Shown here: in pieces, positions 38,393 through 52,960 of the stretch | Layout: every line of letters begins with the position of its first letter | How positions within the stretch are numbered: position 1 is the stretch's first letter | Origin: Metridium senile | Lineage: Eukaryota; Cnidaria; Anthozoa; Actiniaria; Metridiidae | Direction: 5' to 3' | Length of the DNA stretch: 64,000 nucleotides | NCBI GenBank assembly: GCA_949775045.1 | Contig: OX459100.1 | Location: forward strand, 14,502,447 to 14,566,446 | The notes under the pieces: model-generated | Database searches by the model: none | What the model saw: only the letters and a program-made list of their open reading frames with translations | What the model was told of the DNA's origin: nothing | Program-made: the position numbers and the translations under genes

Positions 38393-41300
38393 CGCCTAGA
38401 CCTTGTTAGTAATGTCTGAGAATATTAGAGCATTCTGATAAATCCGCAAGATTTTATTTAGAAAAAACTACAAAATCCTACCCAGAATGCAATATGGCCT
38501 ATAGGGTGATCTTAAACTGTTTCAAAAAGATCGGGGTTTTCGACAAAAAATGATCGCCTAGACCCTGTTAGTAATGTCTGAGAATATTAGAGCATTCTGA
38601 TAAGTCTGCAAGATTTTATTTAGAAAAAACTACAAAATCCTACCCAGAATGCAATATGGCCTATAGGGTGATCTTTAAATGTGTCATAAAGATCGGGGTT
38701 TTCGACAAAAAATGATGACCTAGACCCTGTTAGTAATGTCTGAGAATATTAGAGCATTCTCATAAATCCGCAAGATTTTATTTAGAAAAAACTACAAAAT
38801 CCTACCCAGAATGCAATATGGCCTATAGGGTGATCTTAAAATGTTTCAAAAAGATCATGGTTTTCGGCAAAAAATGATCGCCTAGACCCTGTTAGTAATG
38901 TCTGAGAATATTAGAGCATTCTGATAAGTCTGCAAGATTTTATTTAGAAAAAACTACAAAATCCTACCCAGAATGCAATATGGCCTATAGGGTGATCTTA
39001 AAATGTTTCAAAAAGATCAAGGTTTTCGGCAAAAAATGATCGCCTAGACCCTGTTAGTAATGTCTGAGAATATTAGAGCATTCTGATAAGTCTGCAAGAT
39101 TTTATTTAGAAAAAACTACAAAATCCTACCCAGAATGCAATATGTCCTATAGGGTGATCTTAAAATGTTTCAAAAAGATCGGGGTTTTCGACAAAAAAAT
39201 GATCGCCTAGACCCTGTTAGTAATGTCTAAGAATATTAGAGCATTCTGATAAATCTGCAAGATTTTATTTAGAAAAAACTACAAAATCCTACCCAGAATG
39301 CAATATGGCATATAGATGGATCTTAAAATGGGTCAAAAAGATCGGTGTTTTCGGCAAAAAATGATCGCCTAGACCTTGTTAGTAATGTCTGAGAATATTA
39401 GAGCATTCTGATAAATCCGCAAGATTTTATTTAGAAAAAACTACAAAATCCTACCCAGAATGCAATATGGTATATAGGGGGATCTTAAAATGTGTAAAAA
39501 AGATCGGGGTTTTCTGCAAAAAATTATCGCCTAGATCCTGTTAGTAATGTCTGAGAATATTAGAGCATTCTGATAAACCCGCAAGATTTTATTTAGAAAA
39601 AACTACAAAATCCTACCCAGAATGCAATATGGTATATAGGGTTATCTGAAAATGTGTCAAAAAGATCGGAGTTTTCAGCACAAAATGCTCGCCTAGACCC
39701 TGTTAGTAATGTCTGTAAATCTTAGAGCATTCTGATATACCTGAAAGATTTCATTTCGAAAAAACTACAAAATCCAACCAAGAGTGCAACTTGGCTTATA
39801 GGGTGATCTTAAAATGGGTCAAAAAGATCGGGGTTTTCGACAAAAAATGATCGCCTAGACCTTGTTAGTAATGTCTGAGAATATTAGAGCATTCTGATAA
39901 ATCCGCAAGATTTTATTTAGAAAAAACTACAAAATCCTACCCAGAATGCAATATGGTATATAGGGTTATCTGAAAATGTGTCAAAAAGATCGGGGTTTTC
40001 AGCACAAAATGCTCGCCTAGACCCTGTTAGTAATGTCTGTAAATCTTAGAGCATTCTGATATACCTGAAAGATTTCATTTCGAAAAAACTACAAAATCCT
40101 ACCAAGAGTGCAACTTGGCTTATAGGGTGATCTTAAAATGGGTCAAAAAGATCGGGGTTTTCGACAAAAAATGATCGCCTAGACCTTGTTAGTAATGTCT
40201 GAGAATATTAGAGCATTCTGATAAATCTGCAAGATTTTATTTAGAAAAAACTACAAAATCCTACTCAGAATGCAATATGGCCTATAGGGTGATCTTAAAA
40301 TGTTTCAAAAAGATCAAGGTTTTCGGCAAAAAATGATCGCCTAGACCCTGTTAGTAATGTCTGAGAATATTAGAGCATTCTGATAAGTCTGCAAGATTTT
40401 ATTTAGAAAAAACTACAAAATCCTACCCAGAATGCAACATGGCCTATAGGGTGATCTTAAAATGGGTCAAAAAGATCGGGGTTTTCGGCAACAAATTATC
40501 GCCTAGACCTTGTTAGTAATGTCTGAGGATATTAGAGCATTCTGATAAATCCGCAAGATTTTATTTAGAAAAAACTACAAAATCCTACCCAGAATGCAAT
40601 ATGGCCTATAGGGTGATCTTAAACTGTTTCAAAAAGATCGGGGTTTTCGACAAAAAATGATCGCCTAGACCCTGTTAGTAATGTCTGAGAATATTAGAGC
40701 ATTCTGATAAGTCTGCAAGATTTTATTTAGAAAAAACTACAAAATCCTACCCAGAATGCAATATGGCCTATAGGGTGATCTTTAAATGTGTCATAAAGAT
40801 CGGGGTTTTCGACAAAAAATGATGACCTAGACCCTGTTAGTAATGTCTGAGAATATTAGAGCATTCTCATAAATCCGCAAGATTTTATTTAGAAAAAACT
40901 ACAAAATCCTACCCAGAATGCAATATGGCCTATAGGGTGATCTTAAAATGTTTCAAAAAGATCATGGTTTTCGGCAAAAAATGATCGCCTAGACCTTGTT
41001 AGTAATGTCTGAGAATATTAGAGCATTCTGATAAATCTGCAAGATTTTATTTAGAAAAAACTACAAAATCCTACTCAGAATGCAATATGGCCTATAGGGT
41101 GATCTTAAAATGTTTCAAAAAGATCAAGGTTTTCGGCAAAAAATGATCGCCTAGACCCTGTTAGTAATGTCTGAGAATATTAGAGCATTCTGATAAGTCT
41201 GCAAGATTTTATTTAGAAAAAATTACAAAATCATACACAGAATGCAATATGGCCTATAGGGTTATCTGAAAATGTGTCAAAAAGAGCGCGGTTTTCGTGA

Positions 41301-42330
41301 CAAAGTGATTGCCTAGACCATGTTAGTAATGTCTGGAAATATTAGAGCTTTCTGATATATCCGCAAGATTTTATTTAGAAAAAACTACAAAATCCTACCC
41401 AGAAAGCAATATGGCCTATAGGGTTATATGAAAATGTGTCAAAAAGATCGGGGTTCTCGGCACAAAGTGATCGCCTAGACCCTGTTAGTAATGTCTGGAA
41501 ATATTAGAGCATTCTGATATATCCGCAAGATTTCATTTAGAAAAAAACTACAAAAAAATACCCAGAATGCAGTATGGCCTATAGGGTTATCTGAAAATGT
41601 GTCAAAAAGATCGGGGTTGTCGGCACAAAGTGATCGCCTAGACCTTGTTAGTAATGTCTGAGAATATTAGAGCATTCTGATAAATCCGCAAGATTTTATT
41701 TAGAAAAAACTACAAAATCCTACCCAGAATGCAATATGGTATATAGGGGGATCTTAAAATGTGTCAAAAAGATCGGGGTTTTCTGCAAAAAATGATCGCC
41801 TAGATCCTGTTAGTAATGTCTGAGAATATTAGAGCATTCTGATAAATCTGCAAGATTTTATTTAGAAAAAACTACAAAATCCTACCCAGAATGCAATATG
41901 GCCTATAGGGTTATCTGAAAATGTGTCAAAAAGATCAAGGTTTTCGACAAAAAATGATCGCCTAGACCCTGTTACTAATGTCTGAGAATATTAGAGCATT
42001 CTGATAAGTCTGCAAGATTTTATTTAGAAAAAACTACAAAATCCTACCCAGAATGCAATATGGCCTATAGGGTGATCTTTAAATGTGTCATAAAGATCGG
42101 GGTTTTCGACAAAAAATGATGACCTAGACCCTGTTAGTAATGTCTGAGAATATTAGAGCATTCTCATAAATCCGCAAGATTTTATTTAGAAAAAACTACA
42201 AAATCCTACCCAGAATGCAATATGGCCTATAGGGTGATCTTAAAATGTTTCAAAAAGATCATGGTTTTCGGCAACAAATGATCGCCTAGACCTTGTTAGT
42301 AATGTCTGAGAATATTAGAGCATTCTGATA
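38393..42330 (+). repeat. 24-monomer HOR, copy 2
   Basis: Tandem copy of 34503-38392. I saw one private substitution, GGCAACAAATGATC near 42270 against GGCAAAAAATGATC. The order of about two dozen monomer types is conserved throughout, the strongest evidence that the exchange unit here was the whole 3.89 kb block. Confidence 0.87.
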
Positions 42331-43330
42331 AATCTGCAAGATTTTATTTAGAAAAAACTACAAAATCCTACTCAGAATGCAATATGGCCTATAGGGTGAT
42401 CTTAAAATGTTTCAAAAAGATCAAGGTTTTCGGCAAAAAATGATCGCCTAGACCCTGTTAGTAATGTCTGAGAATATTAGAGCATTCTGATAAGTCTGCA
42501 AGATTTTATTTAGAAAAAATTACAAAATCATACACAGAATGCAATATGGCCTATAGGGTTATCTGAAAATGTGTCAAAAAGAGCGCGGTTTTCGTGACAA
42601 AGTGATTGCCTAGACCATGTTAGTAATGTCTGGAAATATTAGAGCTTTCTGATATATCCGCAAGATTTTATTTAGAAAAAACTACAAAATCCTACCCAGA
42701 AAGCAATATGGCCTATAGGGTTATATGAAAATGTGTCAAAAAGATCGGGGTTCTCGGCACAAAGTGATCGCCTAGACCCTGTTAGTAATGTCTGGAAATA
42801 TTAGAGCATTCTGATATATCCGCAAGATTTCATTTAGAAAAAAACTACAAAAAAATACCCAGAATGCAGTATGGCCTATAGGGTTATCTGAAAATGTGTC
42901 AAAAAGATCGGGGTTGTCGGCACAAAGTGATCGCCTAGACCTTGTTAGTAATGTCTGAGAATATTAGAGCATTCTGATAAATCCGCAAGATTTTATTTAG
43001 AAAAAACTACAAAATCCTACCCAGAATGCAATATGGTATATAGGGGGATCTTAAAATGTGTCAAAAAGATCGGGGTTTTCTGCAAAAAATGATCGCCTAG
43101 ATCCTGTTAGTAATGTCTGAGAATATTAGAGCATTCTGATAAATCTGCAAGATTTTATTTAGAAAAAACTACAAAATCCTACCCAGAATGCAATATGGCC
43201 TATAGGGTTATCTGAAAATGTGTCAAAAAGATCAAGGTTTTCGACAAAAAATGATCGCCTAGACCCTGTTACTAATGTCTGAGAATATTAGAGCATTCTG
43301 ATAAGTCTGCAAGATTTTATTTAGAAAAAA
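40985..43330 (+). repeat. 8-monomer tandem duplication
   Basis: Offset 1,297 bp (8 monomers): 40781/42078, 41284/42581, and the GTTACTAATG marker at about 41974/43271. It is nested on the right edge of the 24-monomer repeat. Confidence 0.85.
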
Positions 43331-44296
43331 CTACAAAATCCTACCCAGAATGCAACTTGGCCTATAGGGTGATCTTAAAATGGGTCAAAAAGATCGGGGT
43401 TTTTAGCAAAAAAAATGATCGCCTAGACCTTGTTAGTAATGTCTGAGAATATTAGAGCATTCTGATAAATCCGCAAGATTTTATTTAGAAAAAACTACAA
43501 AATCCTACCCAGAATGCAATATGGTATATAGGGGGATCTTAAAATGTGTCAAAAAGATCGGGGTTTTCTGCAAAAAATTATCGCCTAGATCCTGTTAGTA
43601 ATGTCTGAGAATATTAGAGCATTCTGATAAATCTGCAAGATTTTATTTAGAAAAAACTACAAAATCCTACCCAGAATGCAATATGGCTTATAGGGTTATC
43701 TGAAAATGTGTCAAAAAGATCAAGGTTTTCGGCAAAAAATGATCGCCTAGACCCTGTTAGTAATGTCTGAGAATATTAGAGCATTCTGATAAGTCTGCAA
43801 GATTTTATTTAGAAAAAACTACAAAATCCTACCCAGAATGCAACTTGGCCTATATGGTGATCTTAAAATGGGTCAAAAAGATCGGGGTTTTTAGCAAAAA
43901 AATGATCGCCTAGACCTTGTTAGTAATGTCTGAGAATATTAGAGCATTCTGATAAATCTGCAAGATTTTATTTAGAAAAAACTACAAAATCCTACCCAGA
44001 ATGCAATATGGCCTATAGGGTGATCTTAAAATGGGTCAAAAAGATCGGGATTTTCGACAAAAAATGATCGCCTAGCCCCTGTTAGTAATGTCTGAGAATA
44101 TTAGAGCATTCTGATAAATCTGCAAGATTTTATTTAGAAAAAACTACAAAATCCTACCCAGAATATGGCCTTTAGGGTGATCTTAAAATGTTTCAAAAAG
44201 ATCGGGGTTATCGACAAAAAATGATCGCCTAGACTCTGTTAGTAATGTCCGAGAATATTAGAGCATTCTGATAAATCTGCAATATTTTATTTAGAA
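42030..44296 (+). repeat. 14-monomer HOR, copy 1
   Basis: Offset 2,267 bp (14 monomers) to the next copy: 42078/44345, 42581/44848 and 43271/45538. It combines the right edge of the 8-monomer duplication with a segment ending in the CAGAATATGGCC deletion monomer and a GCAATATTTTATT change near 44280. Confidence 0.85.
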
Positions 44297-46596
44297 AAAA
44301 CTACAAAATCCTACCCAGAATGCAATATGGCCTATAGGGTGATCTTTAAATGTGTCATAAAGATCGGGGTTTTCGACAAAAAATGATGACCTAGACCCTG
44401 TTAGTAATGTCTGAGAATATTAGAGCATTCTCATAAATCCGCAAGATTTTATTTAGAAAAAACTACAAAATCCTACCCAGAATGCAATATGGCCTATAGG
44501 GTGATCTTAAAATGTTTCAAAAAGATCATGGTTTTCGGCAAAAAATGATCGCCTAGACCTTGTTAGTAATGTCTGAGAATATTAGAGCATTCTGATAAAT
44601 CTGCAAGATTTTATTTAGAAAAAACTACAAAATCCTACTCAGAATGCAATATGGCCTATAGGGTGATCTTAAAATGTTTCAAAAAGATCAAGGTTTTCGG
44701 CAAAAAATGATCGCCTAGACCCTGTTAGTAATGTCTGAGAATATTAGAGCATTCTGATAAGTCTGCAAGATTTTATTTAGAAAAAATTACAAAATCATAC
44801 ACAGAATGCAATATGGCCTATAGGGTTATCTGAAAATGTGTCAAAAAGAGCGCGGTTTTCGTGACAAAGTGATTGCCTAGACCATGTTAGTAATGTCTGG
44901 AAATATTAGAGCTTTCTGATATATCCGCAAGATTTTATTTAGAAAAAACTACAAAATCCTACCCAGAAAGCAATATGGCCTATAGGGTTATATGAAAATG
45001 TGTCAAAAAGATCGGGGTTCTCGGCACAAAGTGATCGCCTAGACCCTGTTAGTAATGTCTGGAAATATTAGAGCATTCTGATATATCCGCAAGATTTCAT
45101 TTAGAAAAAAACTACAAAAAAATACCCAGAATGCAGTATGGCCTATAGGGTTATCTGAAAATGTGTCAAAAAGATCGGGGTTGTCGGCACAAAGTGATCG
45201 CCTAGACCTTGTTAGTAATGTCTGAGAATATTAGAGCATTCTGATAAATCCGCAAGATTTTATTTAGAAAAAACTACAAAATCCTACCCAGAATGCAATA
45301 TGGTATATAGGGGGATCTTAAAATGTGTCAAAAAGATCGGGGTTTTCTGCAAAAAATGATCTCCTAGATCCTGTTAGTAATGTCTGAGAATATTAGAGCA
45401 TTCTGATAAATCTGCAAGATTTTATTTAGAAAAAACTACAAAATCCTACCCAGAATGCAATATGGCCTATAGGGTTATCTGAAAATGTGTCAAAAAGATC
45501 AAGGTTTTCGACAAAAAATGATCGCCTAGACCCTGTTACTAATGTCTGAGAATATTAGAGCATTCTGATAAGTCTGCAAGATTTTATTTAGAAAAAACTA
45601 CAAAATCCTACCCAGAATGCAACTTGGCCTATAGGGTGATCTTAAAATGGGTCAAAAAGATCGGGGTTTTTAGCAAAAAAAATGATCGCCTAGACCTTGT
45701 TAGTAATGTCTGAGAATATTAGAGCATTCTGATAAATCCGCAAGATTTTATTTAGAAAAAACTACAAAATCCTACCCAGAATGCAATATGGTATATAGGG
45801 GGATCTTAAAATGTGTCAAAAAGATCGGGGTTTTCTGCAAAAAATTATCGCCTAGATCCTGTTAGTAATGTCTGAGAATATTAGAGCATTCTGATAAATC
45901 TGCAAGATTTTATTTAGAAAAAACTACAAAATCCTACCCAGAATGCAATATGGCTTATAGGGTTATCTGAAAATGTGTCAAAAAGATCAAGGTTTTCGGC
46001 AAAAAATGATCGCCTAGACCCTGTTAGTAATGTCTGAGAATATTAGAGCATTCTGATAAGTCTGCAAGATTTTATTTAGAAAAAACTACAAAATCCTACC
46101 CAGAATGCAACTTGGCCTATATGGTGATCTTAAAATGGGTCAAAAAGATCGGGGTTTTTAGCAAAAAAATGATCGCCTAGACCTTGTTAGTAATGTCTGA
46201 GAATATTAGAGCATTCTGATAAATCTGCAAGATTTTATTTAGAAAAAACTACAAAATCCTACCCAGAATGCAATATGGCCTATAGGGTGATCTTAAAATG
46301 GGTCAAAAAGATCGGGATTTTCGACAAAAAATGATCGCCTAGCCCCTGTTAGTAATGTCTGAGAATATTAGAGCATTCTGATAAATCTGCAAGATTTTAT
46401 TTAGAAAAAACTACAAAATCCTACCCAGAATATGGCCTTTAGGGTGATCTTAAAATGTTTCAAAAAGATCGGGGTTATCGACAAAAAATGATCGCCTAGA
46501 CTCTGTTAGTAATGTCCGAGAATATTAGAGCATTCTGATAAATCTGCAATATTTTATTTAGAAAAAACTACAAAATCCTACCCAGAATGCAATATG
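44297..46596 (+). repeat. 14-monomer HOR, copy 2
   Basis: Tandem partner of the previous unit. Private change: GATCTCCTAGATCC near 45360 in place of GATCGCCTAGATCC. It ends at 46596, where GGCATATAGGGGG replaces GGCCTATAGGGTG. Confidence 0.85.
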
Positions 46597-48400
46597 GCAT
46601 ATAGGGGGATCTTAAAATGTGTCAAAAAGAGCGCGGTTTTCGTGACAAAGTGATTGCCTAGACCATGTTAGTAATGTCTGGAAATATTAGAGCTTTCTGA
46701 TATATCCGCAAGATTTTATTTAGAAAAAACTACAAAATCCTACCCAGAAAGCAATATGGCCTATAGGGTTATATGAAAATGTGTCAAAAAGATCGGGGTT
46801 CTCGGCACAAAGTGATCGCCTAGACCCTGTTAGTAATGTCTGGAAATATTAGAGCATTCTGATATATCCGCAAGATTTCATTTAGAAAAAAACTACAAAA
46901 AAATACCCAGAATGCAGTATGGCCTATAGGGTTATCTGAAAATGTGTCAAAAAGATCGGGGTTGTCGGCACAAAGTGATCGCCTAGACCTTGTTAGTAAT
47001 GTCTGAGAATATTAGAGCATTCTGATAAATCCGCAAGATTTTATTTAGAAAAAACTACAAAATCCTACCCAGAATGCAATATGGTATATAGGGGGATCTT
47101 AAAATGTGTCAAAAAGATCGGGGTTTTCTGCAAAAAATGATCGCCTAGATCCTGTTAGTAATGTCTGAGAATATTAGAGCATTCTGATAAATCTGCAAGA
47201 TTTTATTTAGAAAAAACTACAAAATCCTACCCAGAATGCAATATGGCCTATAGGGTTATCTGAAAATGTGTCAAAAGATCAAGGTTTTCGACAAAAAATG
47301 ATCGCCTAGACCCTGTTACTAATGTCTGAGAATATTAGAGCATTCTGATAAGTCTGCAAGATTTTATTTAGAAAAAACTACAAAATCCTACCCAGAATGC
47401 AACTTGGCCTATAGGGTGATCTTAAAATGGGTCAAAAAGATCGGGGTTTTTAGCAAAAAAAATGATCGCCTAGACCTTGTTAGTAATGTCTGAGAATATT
47501 AGAGCATTCTGATAAATCCGCAAGATTTTATTTAGAAAAAACTACAAAATCCTACCCAGAATGCAATATGGTATATAGGGGGATCTTAAAATGTGTCAAA
47601 AAGATCGGGGTTTTCTGCAAAAAATTATCGCCTAGATCCTGTTAGTAATGTCTGAGAATATTAGAGCATTCTGATAAATCTGCAAGATTTTATTTAGAAA
47701 AAACTACAAAATCCTACCCAGAATGCAATATGGCTTATAGGGTTATCTGAAAATGTGTCAAAAAGATCAAGGTTTTCGGCAAAAAATGATCGCCTAGACC
47801 CTGTTAGTAATGTCTGAGAATATTAGAGCATTCTGATAAGTCTGCAAGATTTTATTTAGAAAAAACTACAAAATCCTACCCAGAATGCAACTTGGCCTAT
47901 ATGGTGATCTTAAAATGGGTCAAAAAGATCGGGGTTTTTAGCAAAAAAATGATCGCCTAGACCTTGTTAGTAATGTCTGAGAATATTAGAGCATTCTGAT
48001 AAATCTGCAAGATTTTATTTAGAAAAAACTACAAAATCCTACCCAGAATGCAATATGGCCTATAGGGTGATCTTAAAATGGGTCAAAAAGATCGGGATTT
48101 TCGACAAAAAATGATCGCCTAGCCCCTGTTAGTAATGTCTGAGAATATTAGAGCATTCTGATAAATCTGCAAGATTTTATTTAGAAAAAACTACAAAATC
48201 CTACCCAGAATATGGCCTTTAGGGTGATCTTAAAATGTTTCAAAAAGATCGGGGTTATCGACAAAAAATGATCGCCTAGACTCTGTTAGTAATGTCCGAG
48301 AATATTAGAGCATTCTGATAAATCTGCAATATTTTATTTAGAAAAAACTACAAAATCCTACCCAGAATGCAATATGGCATATAGGGGGATCTTAAAATGT
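44848..48400 (+). repeat. 11-monomer tandem duplication
   Basis: 44848-46628 repeats at 46629-48400 with offset 1,780-1,781 bp (11 monomers): GAGCGCGG at 44848/46629 and GTTACTAATG at 45538/47318. The second copy has lost one A in GTCAAAAGATC near 47274. The join is at about 46616-46629 inside a monomer, and the second copy diverges where GAGCGCGG is replaced by GATCGGGG near 48408. Confidence 0.85.
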
Positions 48401-51400
48401 GTCAAAAAGATCGGGGTTTTCTGCAAAAACTGATCGCCTAGATCCTGTTAGTAATGTCTGAGAATATTAGAGCATTCTGATAAATCTGCAAGATTTTATT
48501 TAGAAAAAACTACAAAATCCTACCCAGAATGCAATATGGCCTATAGGGTTATCTGAAAATGTGTCAAAAAGATCGGGGTTTTCAGCACAAAATGCTCGCC
48601 TAGACCCTGTTAGTAATGTCTGAAATATTAGGGCATTCTGATAAATCCGCAAGATTTCATTTAGAAAAAACTACAAAAAAATACCCAGAATGCAGTATGG
48701 CCTATAGGGTTATCTGAAAATGTGTCAAAAAGATCGGGGTTTTCGGGACAAAGTGATTGCCTAGACCATGTTAGTAATGTCTGGAAATATTAGAGCTTTC
48801 TGATATATCCGCAAGATTGTATTTAGAAAAAATTCTAAAATCCTACCCAGAATGCAATTTGGCCTATAGGGTTATCTGAAAATGTGTCAAAAAGATCAAG
48901 GTTTTCGGCACAAAGTGATCGTCTAGACCCTGTTAGTAAAGTCTGGAAATATTGGAGCATTCTGATATATCTGCAAGATTTTATTTACAAAAAATTACAA
49001 AATCATACACAGAATGCAATATGGCCTATAGGGTTATCTGAAAATGTTTCAAAAAGATCGCGGTTTTCGTGACAAAGTGATTGCCTAGACCATGTTAGTA
49101 ATGTCTGGAAATATTAGAGCTTTCTGATATATCCGCAAGATTTTATTTAGAAAAAACTACAAAATCCTACCCAGAAAGCAATATGGCCTATAGGGTTATC
49201 TGAAAATGTGTCAAAAAGATCGGGGTTCTCGGCACAAAGTGATCGCCTAGACCCTGTTAGTAATGTCTGGAAATATTAGAGCATTCTGATATATCCGCAA
49301 GATTTCATTTAGAAAAAAACTACAAAAAAATACCCAGAATGCAGTATGGCCTATAGGGTTATCTGAAAATGTGTCAAAAAGATCGGGGTTGTCGGCACAA
49401 AGTGATCGCCTAGACCTTGTTAGTAATGTCTGAGAATATTAGAGCATTCTGATAAATCCGCAAGATTTTATTTAGAAAAAACTACAAAATCCTACCCAGA
49501 ATGCAATATGGTATATAGGGGGATCTTAAAATGTGTCAAAAAGATCGGGGTTTTCTGCAAAAAATGATCGCCTAGACCCTGTTAGTAATGTCTGAGAATA
49601 TTAGAGCATTCTGATAAGTCTGCAAGATTTTATTTAGAAAAAACTACAAAATCCTACCCAGAATGCAACTTGGCCTATATGGTGATCTTAAAATGGGTCA
49701 AAAAGATCGGGGTTTTTAGCAAAAAAATGATCGCCTAGACCTTGTTAGTAATGTCTGAGAATATTAGAGCATTCTGATAAATCTGCAAGATTTTATTTAG
49801 AAAAAACTACAAAATCCTACCCAGAATATGGCCTTTAGGGTGATCTTAAAATGTTTCAAAAAGATCGGGGTTATCGACAAAAAATGATCGCCTAGACTCT
49901 GTTAGTAATCTCCGAGAATATTAGAGCATTCTGATAAATCTGCAAGATTTTATTTAGAAAAAACTACAAAATCCTACCCAGAATGCAATATGGCCTATAG
50001 GGTTATCTGAAAATGTGTCAAAAAGATCGGGGTTTTCAGCACAAAATGCTCGCCTAGACCCTGTTAGTAATGTCTGAAATATTAGAGCATTCTGATATAT
50101 CCGCAAGATTTCATTTAGAAAAAACTACAAAAAAAATACCCAGAATGCAGTATGGCCTATAGGGTTATCTGAAAATGTGTCAAAAAGATCGGGGTTTTCG
50201 GGACAAAGTGATTGCCTAGACCATGTTAGTAATGTATAGAAATATTGGAGCATTCTGATATATCTGCAAGATTTTATTTACAAAAAATTACAAAATCATA
50301 CACAGAATGCAATATGGCCTATAGGGTTATCTGAAAATGTGTCAAAAAGAGCGCGGTTTTCGTGACAAAGTGATTGCCTAGACCATGTTAGTAATGTCTG
50401 GAAATATTAGAGCTTTCTGATATATCCGCAAGATTTTATTTAGAAAAAACTACAAAATCCTACCCAGAAAGCAATATGGCCTATAGGGTTATCTGAAAAT
50501 GTGTCAAAAAGATCGGGGTTCTCGGCACAAAGTGATCGCCTAGACCCTGTTAGTAATGTCTGGAAATATTAGAGCATTCTGATATATCCGCAAGATTTCA
50601 TTTAGAAAAAAACTACAAAAAAATACCCAGAATGCAGTATGGCCTATAGGGTTATCTGAAAATGTGTCAAAAAGATCGGGGTTGTCGGCACAAAGTGATC
50701 GCCTAGACCTTGTTAGTAATGTCTGAGAATATTAGAGCATTCTGATATATCCGCAAGATTTTATTTAGAAAAAACTACAAAATCCTACCCAGAAAGCAAT
50801 ATGGCCTATAGGGTTATCTGAAAATGTGTCAAAAAGATCGGGGTTCTCGGCACAAAGTGATCGCCTAGACCCTGTTAGTAATGTCTGGAAATATTAGAGC
50901 ATTCTGATATATCCGCAAGATTTCATTTAGAAAAAAACTACAAAAAAATACCCAGAATGCAGTATGGCCTATAGGGTTATCTGAAAATGTGTCAAAAAGA
51001 TCGGGGTTATCGACAAAAAATGATCGCCTAGACTCTGTTAGTAATGTCCGAGAATATTAGAGCATTCTGATAAATCTGCAAGATTTTATTTAGAAAAAAC
51101 TACAAAATCCTACCCAGAATGCAATATGGCATATAGGGGGATCTTAAAATGTGTCAAAAAGATCGGGGTTTTCTGCAAAAAATGATCGCCTAGATCCTGT
51201 TAGTAATGTCTGAGAATATTAGAGCATTCTGATAAATCTGCAAGATTTTATTTAGAAAAAACTACAAAATCCTACCCAGAATGCAATATGGCCTATAGGG
51301 TTATCTGAAAATGTGTCAAAAAGATCGGTGTTTTTAGCAAAAAAATGCTCGCCTAGACCCTGTTAGTAATGTCTGGAAATATTAGAGCATTCTGATATAT

Positions 51401-52960
51401 CCGCAAGATTTCATTTAGAAAAAAACTACAAAAAAATACCCAGAATGCAGTATGGCCTATAGGGCTATCTGAAAATGTGTCAAAAAGATCGGGGTTGTCG
51501 GCACAAAGTGATCGCCTAGACCTTGTTAGTAATGTCTGAGAATATTAGAGCATTCTGATAAATCCGCAAGATTTTATTTAGAAAAAACTACAAAATCCTA
51601 CCCAGAATGCAATATGGTATATAGGGGGATCTTAAAATGTGTCAAAAAGATCGGGGTTTTCTGCAAAAAATGATCGCCTAGATCCTGTTAGTAATGTCTG
51701 AGAATATTAGAGCATTCTGATAAATCTGCAAGATTTTATTTAGAAAAAACTACAAAATCCTACCCAGAATGCAATATGGCCTATAGGGTTATCTGAAAAT
51801 GTGTCAAAAAGATCAACGTTTTCGACAAAAAATGATCGCCTAGACCCTGTTAGTAATGTCTGAGAATATTAGAGCATTCTGATAAGTCTGCAAGATTTTA
51901 TTTAGAAAAAACTACAAAATCCTACCCAGAATGCAACTTGGCCTATAGGGTGATCTTAAAATGGGTCAAAAAGATCGGGGTTTTTAGCAAAAAAAATGAT
52001 CGCCTAGACCTTGTTAGTAATGTCTGAGAATATTAGAGCATTCTGATAAATCTGCAAGATTTTATTTAGAAAAAACTACAAAATCCTACCCAGAATGCAA
52101 TATGGCCTATAGGGTGATCTTAAAATGTTTCAAAAAGATCGGGGTTTTCAGCAAAAAAATGATCGCCTAGACCTTATTAGTAATGTCTGAGAATATTAGA
52201 GCATTCTGATAAACCCGCAAGATTTTATTTAGAAAAAACTACAAAATCCTACCCAGAATGCAATATGTCCTATAGGGTGATCTTAAAATGTTTCAAAAAG
52301 ATCGGGGTTTTCGACAAAAAAATGATCGCCTAGACCTTGTTAGTAATGTCTAAGAATATTAGAGCATTCTGATAAATCTGCAAGATTTTATTTAGAAAAA
52401 ACTACAAAATCCTACCCAGAATGCAATATGGCATATAGATGGATCTTAAAATGGGTCAAAAAGATCGGTGTTTTCGGCAAAAAATGATCGCCTAGACCTT
52501 GTTAGTAATGTCTGAGAATATTAGAGCATTCTGATAAATCCGCAAGATTTTATTTAGAAAAAACTACAAAATCCTACCCAGAATGCAATATGGTATATAG
52601 GGGGATCTTAAAATGTGTAAAAAAGATCGGGGTTTTCTGCAAAAAATTATCGCCTAGATCCTGTTAGTAATGTCTGAGAATATTAGAGCATTCTGATAAA
52701 CCCGCAAGATTTTATTTAGAAAAAACTACAAAATCCTACCCAGAATGCAATATGGTATATAGGGTTATCTGAAAATGTGTCAAAAAGATCGGAGTTTTCA
52801 GCACAAAATGCTCGCCTAGACCCTGTTAGTAATGTCTGTAAATCTTAGAGCATTCTGATATACCTGAAAGATTTCATTTCGAAAAAACTACAAAATCCTA
52901 CCAAGAGTGCAACTTGGCTTATAGGGTGATCTTAAAATGGGTCAAAAAGATCGGGGTTAT
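48401..52960 (+). repeat. Long-range copy of the 21.2-25.7 kb segment
   Basis: Monomer order follows 21141-25200 with a few one- or two-monomer gains and losses. The GTATAGAAATATTGGAG fusion is at 50232, the GATCGGTGTTTTTAGC monomer at 51323 (23767 in the other copy) and GTGTAAAAAAGATC at 52613 (24895). One monomer near 51.65 kb is present here and absent at 23.95 kb. The type D unit here has GATCAAGG where the others have GATCGCGG. Confidence 0.75.
50700..50860 (+). repeat. Chimeric monomer at a recombination junction
   Basis: The left half is the GTCTGAGAATATTAGAGCATTC form; the right half is the type B form ending in CAGAAAGC. This is the one unit I found where CAGAAAGC is not paired with GCTTTCTG. 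A 2-monomer type B segment follows that repeats 50460-50690. The crossover lies around 50740-50750. Confidence 0.75.
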
